64,000 bases of DNA from Nocardia grenadensis NBRC 108939. GTDB taxonomy: Bacteria; Actinomycetota; Actinomycetes; Mycobacteriales; Mycobacteriaceae. The translations under genes were made by a program, and so were the position numbers. Location: positions 1 to 64,000 of the forward strand of contig NZ_BDCJ01000003.1 in NCBI RefSeq assembly GCF_001613445.1. Direction: 5' to 3'. The notes under the pieces were generated by a model. That model was not told the origin of the DNA and ran no database searches. It saw only the letters and a program-made list of their open reading frames with translations. The first letter of the stretch is position 1. Every line of letters begins with the position of its first letter. This document shows, piece after piece, positions 18,992 to 27,086 of this stretch.

Positions 18992-19002
18992 TAAGCAACT
19001 TA
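18992..19002. promoter_or_regulatory. Candidate MarR operator
   Basis: A short palindrome TAAG-CAA-CTTA lies in an AT-rich stretch (18975-19015) between the divergent epoxide hydrolase and MarR genes. Extra CATAAG and CTTATA half-sites surround it. Confidence 0.4.
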
Positions 19003-19028
19003 TATAAATTTCGGATATAGTCCCTGGG

Positions 19029-19466
19029 ATGGACGATTCGGACGCTTTCGACGTGGGCGCTTTCGCGGCGGCAATCGAGGATTTCAACCGCGTCTACATC
19101 CGCATCCCGGTCCGGGAGAAGCTGCCGTTCACCACGCTGTCGGTGCTCGACACCCTGGCGCACGGCGGCCCGGCGCGGCTGACCGATCTGACCCGGACCG
19201 AACAGATGACGCAGCCGGGCGTCACGCAACTCATCGCGCGCCTGGAGCGTGACGGGCTGGTATTGCGCCGCCGTGACCCCGGTGATGGCCGGGCCGTGAT
19301 CGTGCACCTCACCGAGGCGGGTCGGCAGGTGCGGCAAACCCGCCACGACGACCGTGTGCGGTACCTGGCTCCGATGATCTCCGCGCTGAGCCCCGCGGAC
19401 AGCCGGGCACTCGCCGCCGCATTGCCCGCCCTCACCCGGCTCGCCCGGCTGGAGCGGGAGCACTGA
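19029..19466 (+). CDS. MarR-family regulator
   Basis: A 145-residue winged-helix protein. The recognition region reads LTDLTRTEQMTQPGVTQLIARLERDGLVLRRRDPGDGRAVIVHLTEAGRQ, typical of MarR. It is divergent from the epoxide hydrolase gene with 83 bases between, and presumably represses it and itself in response to a small lipophilic ligand. Confidence 0.87.
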   Translation: MDDSDAFDVGAFAAAIEDFNRVYIRIPVREKLPFTTLSVLDTLAHGGPARLTDLTRTEQMTQPGVTQLIARLERDGLVLRRRDPGDGRAVIVHLTEAGRQVRQTRHDDRVRYLAPMISALSPADSRALAAALPALTRLARLEREH

Positions 19467-19798
19467 CACATGGGCCTTGTTCTCCGTCCCACCCTCGCTC
19501 TCATGTCTGCCGCGGGCCCGGTGTGCGCCGGGGGATGGTCCGGCCCGGTCTCGGTCGCGATGGGCAGGGGAGTGGTAGCTACGCAACCCCGACGGTGCCT
19601 CAACTCATCGACGATAACCGATTGTGGGGGTAGCCCATCCTAAATGTAGAGCCGTCGGTACGGACAGGGACCGACACGATCAGTTCGACCCTCAGAAATA
19701 ACAATATGAATACGGAGATATGCGCATCTATATATGTTAAATCTTGCTCATCGATCACCACCTCTCACATCGCGAAGAACAACAAAGAACCAGGGGAG
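19467..19798. other. AT-richer intergenic region at the island edge
   Basis: No gene is seen. Bases 19,690-19,750 are markedly AT-rich for this genome and contain the second AGATATGCGCAT copy (19716-19727). Mobile-element debris begins just to the right. Confidence 0.45.
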
Positions 19799-19950
19799 GT
19801 GATCGCGGGCCGGCGTCGCGATGGCACCAGACTGGTTTCGCCATCCAGGTGGTAACGGTGCGCAACTTGGGCATGTTCCTGACCGACCCGCTGGACGTCC
19901 CGTTCGAGCTGGTCGGGTATTTGGCTGAGCAGCTCGGGATCGAAGATCCA
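19799..19950 (+). pseudogene. Tn3-family transposase, N-terminal fragment
   Basis: Reads VIAGRRRDGTRL, then in the next frame GFAIQVVTVRNLGMFLTDP and ELVGYLAEQLGIEDP. This is the DUF4158 N-terminal region of Tn3-family TnpA. A single missing base near 19829 joins the two frames. Similarity ends abruptly at about 19950, where the family would continue with a Cys/Arg-rich segment. Confidence 0.7.
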
Positions 19951-19995
19951 TGCCGTCGCGGTGCACGACCCGCGGTGTGGCGACCTGGACCAGCA

Positions 19996-20097
19996 GCAGG
20001 TCGAGTAGATCTGCTCGCAGCCGGACGCGGCGAGCGCGTCGTGTTGAGCTTGGGGGTTCTGTTCGGTGGTGGATACACGCCCGTAGCCGATTCTCAC
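19996..20097 (-). pseudogene. Serine resolvase/invertase, N-terminal fragment
   Basis: From a GTG at 20095-20097 it reads VRIGYGRVSTTEQNPQAQHD and ALAASGCEQIYST, the N-terminus of a TnpR-type serine recombinase with its catalytic Ser in RVST. The family pattern is lost after about 34 residues, close to the end of the opposite-strand TnpA fragment. Confidence 0.75.
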
Positions 20098-20368
20098 GCC
20101 CGGCGACGTATCGCAAACCCCCGACAGGTTGACATTGATGCGTACACGGCAACCGTTACAAACCCCACCAGCGGAGACCCGCTGGACCACTGTCGATGTT
20201 TGAAGTCGACTGCGCTGATGTTCGAAGTCGTATGCAACGGGGTGAGAGGCGACACGAAAGTGTCAGTAGCAGGCGACGGGTTCTCCCTGACTCCGCGCTC
20301 TGAACTGCGGAATCGGCTGCGTTGTTGAACTGTCTGCGGCGCGGCCCGTGCCTTTCCGGCGGTTGGGG

Positions 20369-21361
20369 TCAGGGGGGTAGAACTTTGACATCGGCGGGTA
20401 TATGGCCCAGTTCTCGTACTTTCTCGAGTCGGGCCAATGCGCCGTCGATGGCGTTGGGATGTATGTTTCCCGCGTCTTCGAGTGCTGCACGTAAGCGGTC
20501 GGTATCGGCGTTGTGTAGGGCGTCCAGGACTTCTGGATCGAGTTGTTGGCCTTTGTGGGCGGTGACGAAGTCGGAGTCGATCTCGATCTCGAGGGGCTTG
20601 CGGGCCATGGGGAAGGATCGGCCGTGGTCGATGGCGACGAGGTCGAGGTGGTCACCGCGGTCGACGGTGCGGTAGTTCCCGGGGTGGCGGTCCATCGAGC
20701 CGATGATGTAGTCGAGGACGGCGACTTGTTGTTGCTGGATCTTGGGGTAGGCGGTGACTGGTCTGGATGCTGTGGAGTCGACGAATTGCTGGATCATGCC
20801 GGGGCCGGTGGGGTTCCCGTCGGGGCCTGTGATGCCGTCGGTTCGTGCGGTTGGGGGGATACGGCCGAATCCTAGGATCTCGTCGACCCGGTACGCGGCG
20901 ATCTCCCTGCTGGTGAGGGAACCGGGTGCGTGGATGAATGGGAGGCCGGCGTCGTATTTCTCGCCGTGGATGGGTTTGTAGACGTTGAGCTCGCCGTCGG
21001 TGGACCGCATTTTGCGCACTTCCGTGGAACTGCGTGCGACAGCCTCGCGCATATCCCCGGTGAACTCGACATCGGTGGTCAACCGTCGCGCTGCCATTGC
21101 CGACTCGGTATTGCTGGGGCGGTAGTTCGGATTGCGTGTTGGTGTCGGCACCTGCATCGGGTGCGGTTGACGCACTGTACGGGTTTCTTCGAGCAGATGT
21201 TGCGCACCGCGCGCGTTGGCGTTGTTCAGCACTTGGGCACCGTCGCTCGCGGTACTGCTGGTGCGGCGATAGCTGCTCGACACCGAGCGGGTACCCAGGT
21301 CCAGCGTTCTGGTCAACCGGCGCACGATGTTGATGAGAACTGGGGTGACGCTGTCTCTCAT
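20369..21361 (-). CDS. PI3/PI4-kinase-fold protein kinase-like enzyme
   Basis: A 330-residue protein. Residues 1-90 are Arg/Thr/Ser/Pro-rich and look disordered. Residues about 110-290 have the layout of a phosphatidylinositol-kinase-like fold: an ATP-binding Lys in NVYKPIHGEK, a hinge-like segment GPGMIQQFV, a catalytic loop MDRHPGNY (the D-R-H-x-x-N pattern) and a metal-binding VAIDHGRSF. The key residues are present, so an active ATP-dependent kinase is likely. The target, protein or otherwise, is unknown. The start codon overlaps the stop of the upstream small gene (ATGA), indicating translational coupling. The setting suggests a toxin/effector-like or defence role, which is inference. 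Confidence 0.7.
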   Translation of the reverse strand: MRDSVTPVLINIVRRLTRTLDLGTRSVSSSYRRTSSTASDGAQVLNNANARGAQHLLEETRTVRQPHPMQVPTPTRNPNYRPSNTESAMAARRLTTDVEFTGDMREAVARSSTEVRKMRSTDGELNVYKPIHGEKYDAGLPFIHAPGSLTSREIAAYRVDEILGFGRIPPTARTDGITGPDGNPTGPGMIQQFVDSTASRPVTAYPKIQQQQVAVLDYIIGSMDRHPGNYRTVDRGDHLDLVAIDHGRSFPMARKPLEIEIDSDFVTAHKGQQLDPEVLDALHNADTDRLRAALEDAGNIHPNAIDGALARLEKVRELGHIPADVKVLPP

Positions 21362-21672
21362 GGTCGTGGTTGTTGTGGCAGACCAGGTGGCTGGTGTGGG
21401 CTTTCGTCCACGACGCGGTAGTAGCTCATGGCAGGCAGGTCCAGCAGGGCGCGAAGAAACCGCGCGCCTTGTGCCGGCCGGATCCGGTCGAGGGGGTTAT
21501 AGACCTTGATACCTCGCTCGTGCCATTGCTCGGCCACGAGGCAACCATCAGGATCGGTGACCGTGAGCGCAACCGCCCCGTCGGCGGCCAACCGGAACTC
21601 GGCAACTTTTCGTGATTCCGGAAATCCGATGTCGTAGATCGCGACCACAGTGGTCGGCGCCATGTTCGACAC
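21358..21672 (-). CDS. Small partner protein of the kinase-fold gene
   Basis: A 104-residue protein translated just before the kinase-fold gene and overlapping it by four bases. The start is the GTG at 21670-21672, because GGAGGTGATC lies immediately upstream; the frame is open to 21684. It reads as a compact alpha/beta domain (KVAEFRLAADGAVALTVTDPDG, then QGARFLRALLDL and MSYYRVVDES) with a Pro-rich tail. No function is recognised. Its position makes it a likely antitoxin, adaptor or co-regulated partner. Confidence 0.65.
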   Translation of the reverse strand: MSNMAPTTVVAIYDIGFPESRKVAEFRLAADGAVALTVTDPDGCLVAEQWHERGIKVYNPLDRIRPAQGARFLRALLDLPAMSYYRVVDESPHQPPGLPQQPRP

Positions 21673-21910
21673 GATCACCTCCACGGCGAGGTTATGGGTT
21701 CCCCCGTGAAGGGCGGATACCTGAGCTCGGGCCTGAACCGATCGGCGTCAGGTTCAGAGTTTGCTCTTGCGATGCTATACGCACGCAAATTCAGCAGTGA
21801 TCGACATATGTCCAGGTGGGGTGTACCCCAACACCACGCCCATGAGCTCGCATGAATTGCGTCAGATTAGGGTATCTATCCGAATTTCTTGACACATGTC
21901 CGGTAGGTTC

Positions 21911-22291
21911 TTAAAGTCCATTCTTACATTTGGCCTGGCGGCAGATCACCGCCACCGGCCGCCGCTCCCTGCTCATGTACCGCGCCCGCAACACTGTGCG
22001 CACGATCGCCTCCACATCATCAGGCAACCGCTCACCACCCCGGCCGCCGCTGGACTTGCCCGGGAGCAGATCCGACGCCAAACCCGCCCCGGCCCGCCAG
22101 CGCTTCACCAGCTCGTATACCTGGCGGCGCTTCAACCCCAACCGAGCAGCGGCCTGGTCCGCACAGGTCACACTGATCCGGTCCCTCTCGGCCAGACGCC
22201 CGATCACCTCCGCCCGGTCGACGGCCACCCGCCATCGATCCCTGTCCGCAGCGACCACGCCGCGTTCCACCACCACCGAATCGTCGACCAT
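21911..22291 (-). pseudogene. Mu/TniA-type transposase, N-terminal fragment
   Basis: About 125 residues from an ATG at 22289-22291. It resembles the N-terminal DNA-binding part of DDE transposases of the Mu/TniA/TnsB type: an HTH region (AAARLGLKRRQVYELVKRW) then a basic linker (GGRGGERLPDDVEAIVRTVL) and RPVAVICR. The catalytic DDE core is missing, and the frame ends at 21911 in AT-rich sequence, so it is a truncated remnant. Confidence 0.6.
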
Positions 22292-22572
22292 TGACCGAAT
22301 CTCCACCGCCGTGCACACGAAGTACGAGCCGGATGCACGGTAGTGCACACCAGTACACGACACGCCGATGTTCGAAGTCCCGCGCACACGACCCCGAACC
22401 GGCAGGTCACTCGTGCAGTCAACTTCGAAAATCCACAACCACAGGGTGTCTCACGAACGATCGTTCAAGAGACACACACGACGCAACTCTGCACCACGGG
22501 TACGCGCCGGATCTCTATCGACCTGAGCGAAATTCGATACCGGCGTCGGCTCCGCCGGGTCATGATGGCGGT

Positions 22573-23061
22573 ATGGACCCGCACCACGTCACGCTGAGGA
22601 AGATGACGCCCGCGCAGTTCCGTGCGGCGACCACACATCGTGAAATCGAGTCGGTCCGCGAACTCGCCAAGTTCATGTCCGAGAACTCGGCGCGCGAGAA
22701 AGTCCGAGCGGGTGCCGAACTCTATCTCCCGGACGGTCCCGACACCCAGGGCCATCAGCTACTGGTCGCGCAGAACACCGTGGGACAGACCGTCGGTGAC
22801 CTCTGGATCGGTCCCGACCCACGCGAGGCGACCAGCACCGGCCGTTCGGCCTGGTTGTACGACATCTACGTATTCAAGCCCTTCCGCCGGCTCGGATACG
22901 GATCCGCCATCCTCGACGCCGCGGAACGACTCGTCACCGAACAAGGCACGACCCGGCTGGGCTTGAACGTCGTCGGCGACAACACCGCGGCCATCGCGCT
23001 CTACCGCAGCCGCGGCTACACGGTGTCCTCGATGTACCTGGACAAAACCCTCCCCCCTTAG
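22573..23061 (+). CDS. GNAT-family N-acetyltransferase
   Basis: A 162-residue acetyltransferase. The acetyl-CoA binding motif A is VFKPFRRLGYGSAILDAAERL, followed by LGLNVVGDNTAAIALYRSRGYTVSSMYLDK, the typical GNAT C-terminal strand-helix. The N-terminal 60 residues form the variable substrate part. The substrate is unknown. It sits between transposase fragments and may be island cargo. The start has no clear ribosome binding site. Confidence 0.82.
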   Translation: MDPHHVTLRKMTPAQFRAATTHREIESVRELAKFMSENSAREKVRAGAELYLPDGPDTQGHQLLVAQNTVGQTVGDLWIGPDPREATSTGRSAWLYDIYVFKPFRRLGYGSAILDAAERLVTEQGTTRLGLNVVGDNTAAIALYRSRGYTVSSMYLDKTLPP

Positions 23062-23217
23062 CACTGATCCACTTTCCGACGTAACCGGTGATGCCGACCG
23101 AAATGACACACGCCAGCGCGCGACCAGCGCATTCTCGAACCTGTGGGTTTCCGCACCGCTTCGACTCCGGCGACCCTCCATCGGTGCGCCACCCGACAAC
23201 GCGAAATCACCGCCACC

Positions 23218-23598
23218 ACCACCTACGGCACCAAGGTGATAGTCACCACCCGCCGCGAAGCCCACTACGTCCTGGACGAACTCCTGGGCAACGCCACCGA
23301 TCTGCCGATCACCGAACACGCCACCGACACCCACGGGGTCACCCTGGTGAACTTCGTGCTGTTCGATCTGCTCGGCATGCAGCTGTCCCCACGCATCCGG
23401 GACCTGGGCAAGATCACCCTCTATCGTCCGGCGCCGCGCGCCGACGCCGAGGCGCGGTTCCCGCACGCGGGACCGCTGCTGACCCGCAAGCTGAACCTGG
23501 ACCTGATCGCCGAGCACTACGACGACCTGCTGCGGTTGGCCGGATCGCTGAAGTTCGGGCACGCCACCGCATCCCTGCTGGTCGGCAAGCTCTCGGCC
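23218..23598 (+). pseudogene. Tn3-family transposase, catalytic-domain fragment
   Basis: About 127 residues match the catalytic part of Tn3-type TnpA: TTYGTKVIVTTRREAHYVLD, LPITEHATDTHGVTLVNF and DLGKITLYRPAPR, ending at KFGHATASLLVGKLSA. Neither the N-terminal nor the extreme C-terminal TnpA parts are attached. Downstream sequence to 23830 has lost similarity. Confidence 0.82.
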
Positions 23599-23830
23599 GC
23601 AGGAGGCGCCGGGTGGGTCGGCCCGGCATGTGCTGGCTCGTCGCGTGGTGAATTCGTCGTGGGCGGTGCGCCGCGTTGCCCCGGCAGTGACACTGTGTTC
23701 GGCGACCAGGGCGGATGTCCGGAAGGTGGTGCAGGCGTGCTGTGCGATCCACAACCCGCGCCGCGACACGCCGCGATTATCAAATTAGAAATTGTGAGTT
23801 CTTTCGATTGCTGATGACGGAATCCGCGGC

Positions 23831-23879
23831 TCGTCAACCGCACATTGACGATGACGGGGCCGTCAACTTACAGTTGACG
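23831..23879. promoter_or_regulatory. Duplicated operator GTCAA-N7-TTGAC
   Basis: Two inverted-repeat units occur 29 bases apart: GTCAA-N7-TTGAC at 23833-23849 and at 23862-23878. The second is the extended palindrome CGTCAACT-TAC-AGTTGACG (23861-23879), ending one base before the ATG of the HTH gene. A further half-site GTCAA lies at 23888-23892. This is probably an autoregulatory site for the downstream operon. Confidence 0.65.
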
Positions 23880-23880
23880 A

Positions 23881-24165
23881 ATGGATCGTCAACTGCCGCT
23901 ACGCACGGTTATCGCTGCGATCGAGCATGCCTATCCCGGCGACTCCCCGAGCCGGCTGTTCGAAGCGGCGTCGATCGGGGCGGACTGGTTACAGGTGAAC
24001 CGCCTGCTCGACTATTTCGTGGGCCGACCGCGGCAAGCAGGCCTGTACTGGGCCGAGATCGGCGCCCACCTCGGTGTTTCCCGGCAAGCGGCGCAGCAGC
24101 GGTTCGCCACACGTATCGGGAGGCGAACCGCAACCGCCGGGCCGGCGCACGGAGCCCGATCATGA
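23881..24165 (+). CDS. Small HTH protein, first gene of the ppdK operon
   Basis: A 94-residue protein. The C-terminal half contains an HTH of the form LYWAEIGAHLGVSRQAAQQRFATRI. The N-terminal half (TVIAAIEHAYPGDSPSRLFEA) is helical. It is likely a DNA-binding regulator acting on the duplicated palindrome just upstream. Its stop overlaps the start of the next gene (ATGA). The ATG follows the operator directly with no room for a normal ribosome binding site, so a leaderless transcript is possible. Confidence 0.65.
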   Translation: MDRQLPLRTVIAAIEHAYPGDSPSRLFEAASIGADWLQVNRLLDYFVGRPRQAGLYWAEIGAHLGVSRQAAQQRFATRIGRRTATAGPAHGARS

Positions 24166-24794
24166 TGTCACCGATATCGCCAGGTCCGGACGACACCGGC
24201 CGACTCGTGCTGCATTCCCTGCGCTGTATCGGTCATGCCGGCGTCGCCCGGTTGGCGGAAGCGACCGGGACACCAGAATCTGCGGCCGAAGCGGATCTGA
24301 TCGTCTTGGCCGCGGAGGGGCTTGTTACCTATCCGAGCGGTGATTTCGGAGGGTGGGGTCTCACCGACGCCGGGCGCGCGCTGAACGCGGAACAGATCGC
24401 CGACGAACTGGACACTGCGCAGGCGGGTACCGCCGTCACCGCAGCGTACCACCGCTTTCTCACGCTCAACCCTGAAGTGCTCGACCTGTGTACGGCATGG
24501 CAGCTGCGATCCGTCGACGGGATCGTGACCGCGAACGACCACACCGATCCCGGGTACGACACCCGCATTCTCGATCGTCTGTCCGACGTGGACCTGCGCG
24601 CGCAAACCATCTGCACCCACCTGTCGGCGGCACTGCCCAGATTCCGGCGATATCGCCTCCGCCTCGCCGGCGCGCTCGGGCGCGTCCGGGCGGGCGACCC
24701 GGATTACGTGGCGACCGACACCGCGTCTTATCACACGGTGTGGTTCCAGCTGCATGAAGATCTCCTGGTGACCCTGGGCATCCCGAGATTCTGA
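24162..24794 (+). CDS. Conserved hypothetical protein, ppdK operon partner
   Basis: A 210-residue protein overlapping the HTH gene by four bases and ending two bases before ppdK. The N-terminal 70 residues read like a winged helix (VARLAEATGTPESAAEADLIVLAAEGLVTY then GGWGLTDAGRAL). The rest is helical with conserved-looking DLCTAWQLR and DRLSDVDLRAQTICTHLS. A partner of similar size is next to the short ppdK in mycobacteria (from memory, the Rv1126c/Rv1127c pair). It probably binds DNA or controls PpdK; the function is not proven. Confidence 0.65.
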   Translation: MMSPISPGPDDTGRLVLHSLRCIGHAGVARLAEATGTPESAAEADLIVLAAEGLVTYPSGDFGGWGLTDAGRALNAEQIADELDTAQAGTAVTAAYHRFLTLNPEVLDLCTAWQLRSVDGIVTANDHTDPGYDTRILDRLSDVDLRAQTICTHLSAALPRFRRYRLRLAGALGRVRAGDPDYVATDTASYHTVWFQLHEDLLVTLGIPRF

Positions 24795-24796
24795 CC

Positions 24797-26416
24797 ATGC
24801 GATACATCCACCCGCTCGCCGCGGCGACCGACCAGCCGGTGGACGTCCTGGGCGCCAAGGCATACGGGCTCATCGAGTTGCGCCGTCTGGGTCTCCCCGT
24901 CCCCGCCGGCTTCGTCGTCGGCACTGAGGTCTGCCGTGCCTTCCTGCGTGACGGGCACTTCCCCGGCGGCTTCACCGCACAGCTCGCCGCGGCCCTCACC
25001 GACCTCGAAGCCGCGACTCATCGCAGGCTCGGCGACTCCGAGAAGCCGCTGATGGTGTCCGTCCGCTCCGGTGCGGCGGTGTCGATGCCCGGCATGATGG
25101 ACACCGTGCTCAACCTCGGGCTCACCGCCGGGGCCGCACGCGGATTGGCCGCCGAGACCGGCGATTCCCGCTTCGCCCTGGTCACCCGGCTGCGGTTCTT
25201 GTCCGGCTTCGCGTCCGTTGCCGGCGGTGCGGTCGCCACGAACCCCGACGTGGCCGCGGTGCTCCAGCAGGACGCCGCCGAGGGGAACACAGCCCTCCAC
25301 CACGCGATCCGAGCTGCCGAGGACGTCATCACACAGCACGCCGGGCCGCAGGTCCTGCACAGTCCGTTCCAGCAGTTGGAGCTTGCGATCGCCGCGGTCT
25401 GCCGCTCGTGGGACACACCGCGTGCGCGTACATTCCGCGCGATCCACGACCTGCCGCCCGACCGCGGGACTGCGGTGACCGTGCAGGCGATGGTGTACGG
25501 GAATCGCGACGAGCACAGCGGCACCGGTGTCGCGTTCAGCCGTAACCCCAATACCGGCGAACCCGTGCCTTTTGGTGACGTTCTGTTCGGCGCTCAGGGC
25601 GACGACGTCGTATCCGGGCGATCGCCGACGCTGCCGCTGCACGAACTGGCCGGGCGGGAACCGGCCGTGTGGTCTCGCCTCGTGGCGGCGCTGGCCCGGA
25701 TCGAAGCACACTTCCGCGACTCCTGCTGCCTCGAATTCACCTTCGAAGCCGGCGAATTCTGGCTCCTGCAGGTCCATCGCGGCAAAATGGCCGCTGCCGC
25801 GGCTGTCCGTACCGCGGTGGACCTCACCGACGAAGGACTCATCGGATCCCGGGAGGCGCTGTTGCGCGTCACCCCGCAACAGCTTCGGCACGCCCGCATC
25901 CCGCGTTTGGTCCTCGACGGCCCGCACGACGTTCTCGCCCGGGGGTTGGGCGCCTGCCCGGGTGTCGCGGTCGGTCGCATAGCGACGACCTCCGACGCGG
26001 CGGTCCGCATGGCCGCCGCCGGTCCGGTCATTCTGGTGCGGCCCGATACGTCCCCACTCGATATGCACGGCCTCTCGGCCGCCACCGGAGTCCTCACCAG
26101 CCGCGGCGGGCCCGCCTGCCATGCCGCCGTCGTCGCCCGGGCCATGGGCAAACCCGCCGTTGTGCGAGTGACCGATCTGTCGGTGGACGCCACGTCGATA
26201 CGAACACCGGGGAACACCTTCCCCGAAGGCACCCTGATCGCCATCGACGGGACCACCGGTGCGGTCACTGCCGGAAACCCGCGTATCCACACCCCCACCA
26301 CCGAACCCCACCTGCGTCGGTTACTCGAATGGGCCGACCGGATCTCCGGCGACCACACGCCCCGTGAGGACACCGACCGCCTCGCCGCCGCGCGCTCCGT
26401 TCTCCTCGGCCGGTGA
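24797..26416 (+). CDS. ppdK: Short pyruvate phosphate dikinase (PpdK), no PEP/pyruvate-binding domain
   Basis: A 539-residue protein. The N-terminal part (about 1-370) is the PPDK ATP-grasp nucleotide-binding domain (GAKAYGLIELRRLGLPVPAGF, MVSVRSGAAVSMPGMMDTVLNLG, ATNPDVA, EHSGTGVAFSRNP). The swivelling phosphohistidine domain follows (about 385-500) with the catalytic His in TSRGGPACHAAVVARAMGKP. The C-terminal PEP/pyruvate TIM barrel of full-length PPDK (about 870 residues) is absent, as in the annotated mycobacterial ppdK. It can probably transfer phosphate from ATP to its own His; the acceptor is unclear. It is the last gene of a tightly coupled three-gene operon. Confidence 0.82.
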   Translation: MRYIHPLAAATDQPVDVLGAKAYGLIELRRLGLPVPAGFVVGTEVCRAFLRDGHFPGGFTAQLAAALTDLEAATHRRLGDSEKPLMVSVRSGAAVSMPGMMDTVLNLGLTAGAARGLAAETGDSRFALVTRLRFLSGFASVAGGAVATNPDVAAVLQQDAAEGNTALHHAIRAAEDVITQHAGPQVLHSPFQQLELAIAAVCRSWDTPRARTFRAIHDLPPDRGTAVTVQAMVYGNRDEHSGTGVAFSRNPNTGEPVPFGDVLFGAQGDDVVSGRSPTLPLHELAGREPAVWSRLVAALARIEAHFRDSCCLEFTFEAGEFWLLQVHRGKMAAAAAVRTAVDLTDEGLIGSREALLRVTPQQLRHARIPRLVLDGPHDVLARGLGACPGVAVGRIATTSDAAVRMAAAGPVILVRPDTSPLDMHGLSAATGVLTSRGGPACHAAVVARAMGKPAVVRVTDLSVDATSIRTPGNTFPEGTLIAIDGTTGAVTAGNPRIHTPTTEPHLRRLLEWADRISGDHTPREDTDRLAAARSVLLGR

Positions 26417-26498
26417 GCCGGCCGCCGCCCGGCTACGACGAACACCGCGCTCCATGAAATCGATTACCTGCCGGTTCCACCGCGGCCGTATACGAGTA

Positions 26499-26534
26499 CG
26501 GGGTCCGGTGAACCAACCAGTTCACCGGACCCCG
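26499..26534. terminator. Bidirectional hairpin terminator
   Basis: Perfect 15-base arms (left CGGGGTCCGGTGAAC) with a six-base loop lie between the convergent ppdK and coiled-coil genes. Confidence 0.75.
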
Positions 26535-26585
26535 CCCGGCCGGCCCCGGTCAGCGGGCGATCGCCCGGCCGGAGACCCGGCTCCG

Positions 26586-27086
26586 TCAGAACTGGCGCAT
26601 CTGCTGACGAATCTGGTGGAACTGCAGCTCCCACTGCATGGCGCGATCCTGGGAGCGGCTGGACTGATCTTCGGCCTGCTGCGCGAGCTGGGCGGCCTGG
26701 TCCGACTGGTCCTGGGCCGACTGGCAGCGCTGGGCGGCCTGGTTGGCCTCGCTCTGGGCCTGCTGGGCCTGGGCCTGGGCCCGGTCGGCCTCGCTCAGCG
26801 CCTGCTGCGCCTGGTTCTGCGCCTGGATCGCCTGCTGGCGGGCCTGCTGCGCCTGGTTGTTGGCCTGGTTGGCCTGGTTCTGCGCGATCTGCGACTGGTG
26901 CTGGACCTGGCGGGCCTGCTGTTGCACCTGCCGGGCTATGTTCTGTGCCTGCTGCGCGTACTGCCGCGCGTTCTGGCATTCCTGCCGGATCTCATCCAGG
27001 CCCATGCGCAGCATGTCCAGGCTCTGGATTTCCTGCTGACTGCTGCCGTTGCTGGAACGGGTGGCAGTGCTGGTTTCTTGCGCCAT
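26586..27086 (-). CDS. Gln/Ala-rich coiled-coil protein
   Basis: A 166-residue protein, about one third Gln. Residues about 40-150 form an unbroken helix-prone stretch of Gln-Ala repeats (QQAQNIARQVQQQARQ, NQANNQAQQARQQ, SEADRAQAQAQQAQSEANQAA) with near-heptad spacing. Only one Cys is present and there is no signal peptide or membrane segment. The short N-terminus is Ser/Thr-rich and the C-terminus is MQWELQFHQIRQQMRQF. It looks like a structural or scaffold protein that oligomerises through its coiled coil. No family is recognised. Confidence 0.65.
   Translation of the reverse strand: MAQETSTATRSSNGSSQQEIQSLDMLRMGLDEIRQECQNARQYAQQAQNIARQVQQQARQVQHQSQIAQNQANQANNQAQQARQQAIQAQNQAQQALSEADRAQAQAQQAQSEANQAAQRCQSAQDQSDQAAQLAQQAEDQSSRSQDRAMQWELQFHQIRQQMRQF

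Noticed and set aside
24797..26416. Rifampin phosphotransferase or full-length PEP synthase
   Set aside because: The order and size fit a PPDK ATP-grasp plus His domain only; the rifampin-binding region and the PEP barrel are missing.
26586..27086. CRISPR or tandem DNA repeat array
   Set aside because: The repetition is codon-level Gln/Ala periodicity without fixed repeat units or spacers; no CRISPR array was seen anywhere in the window.
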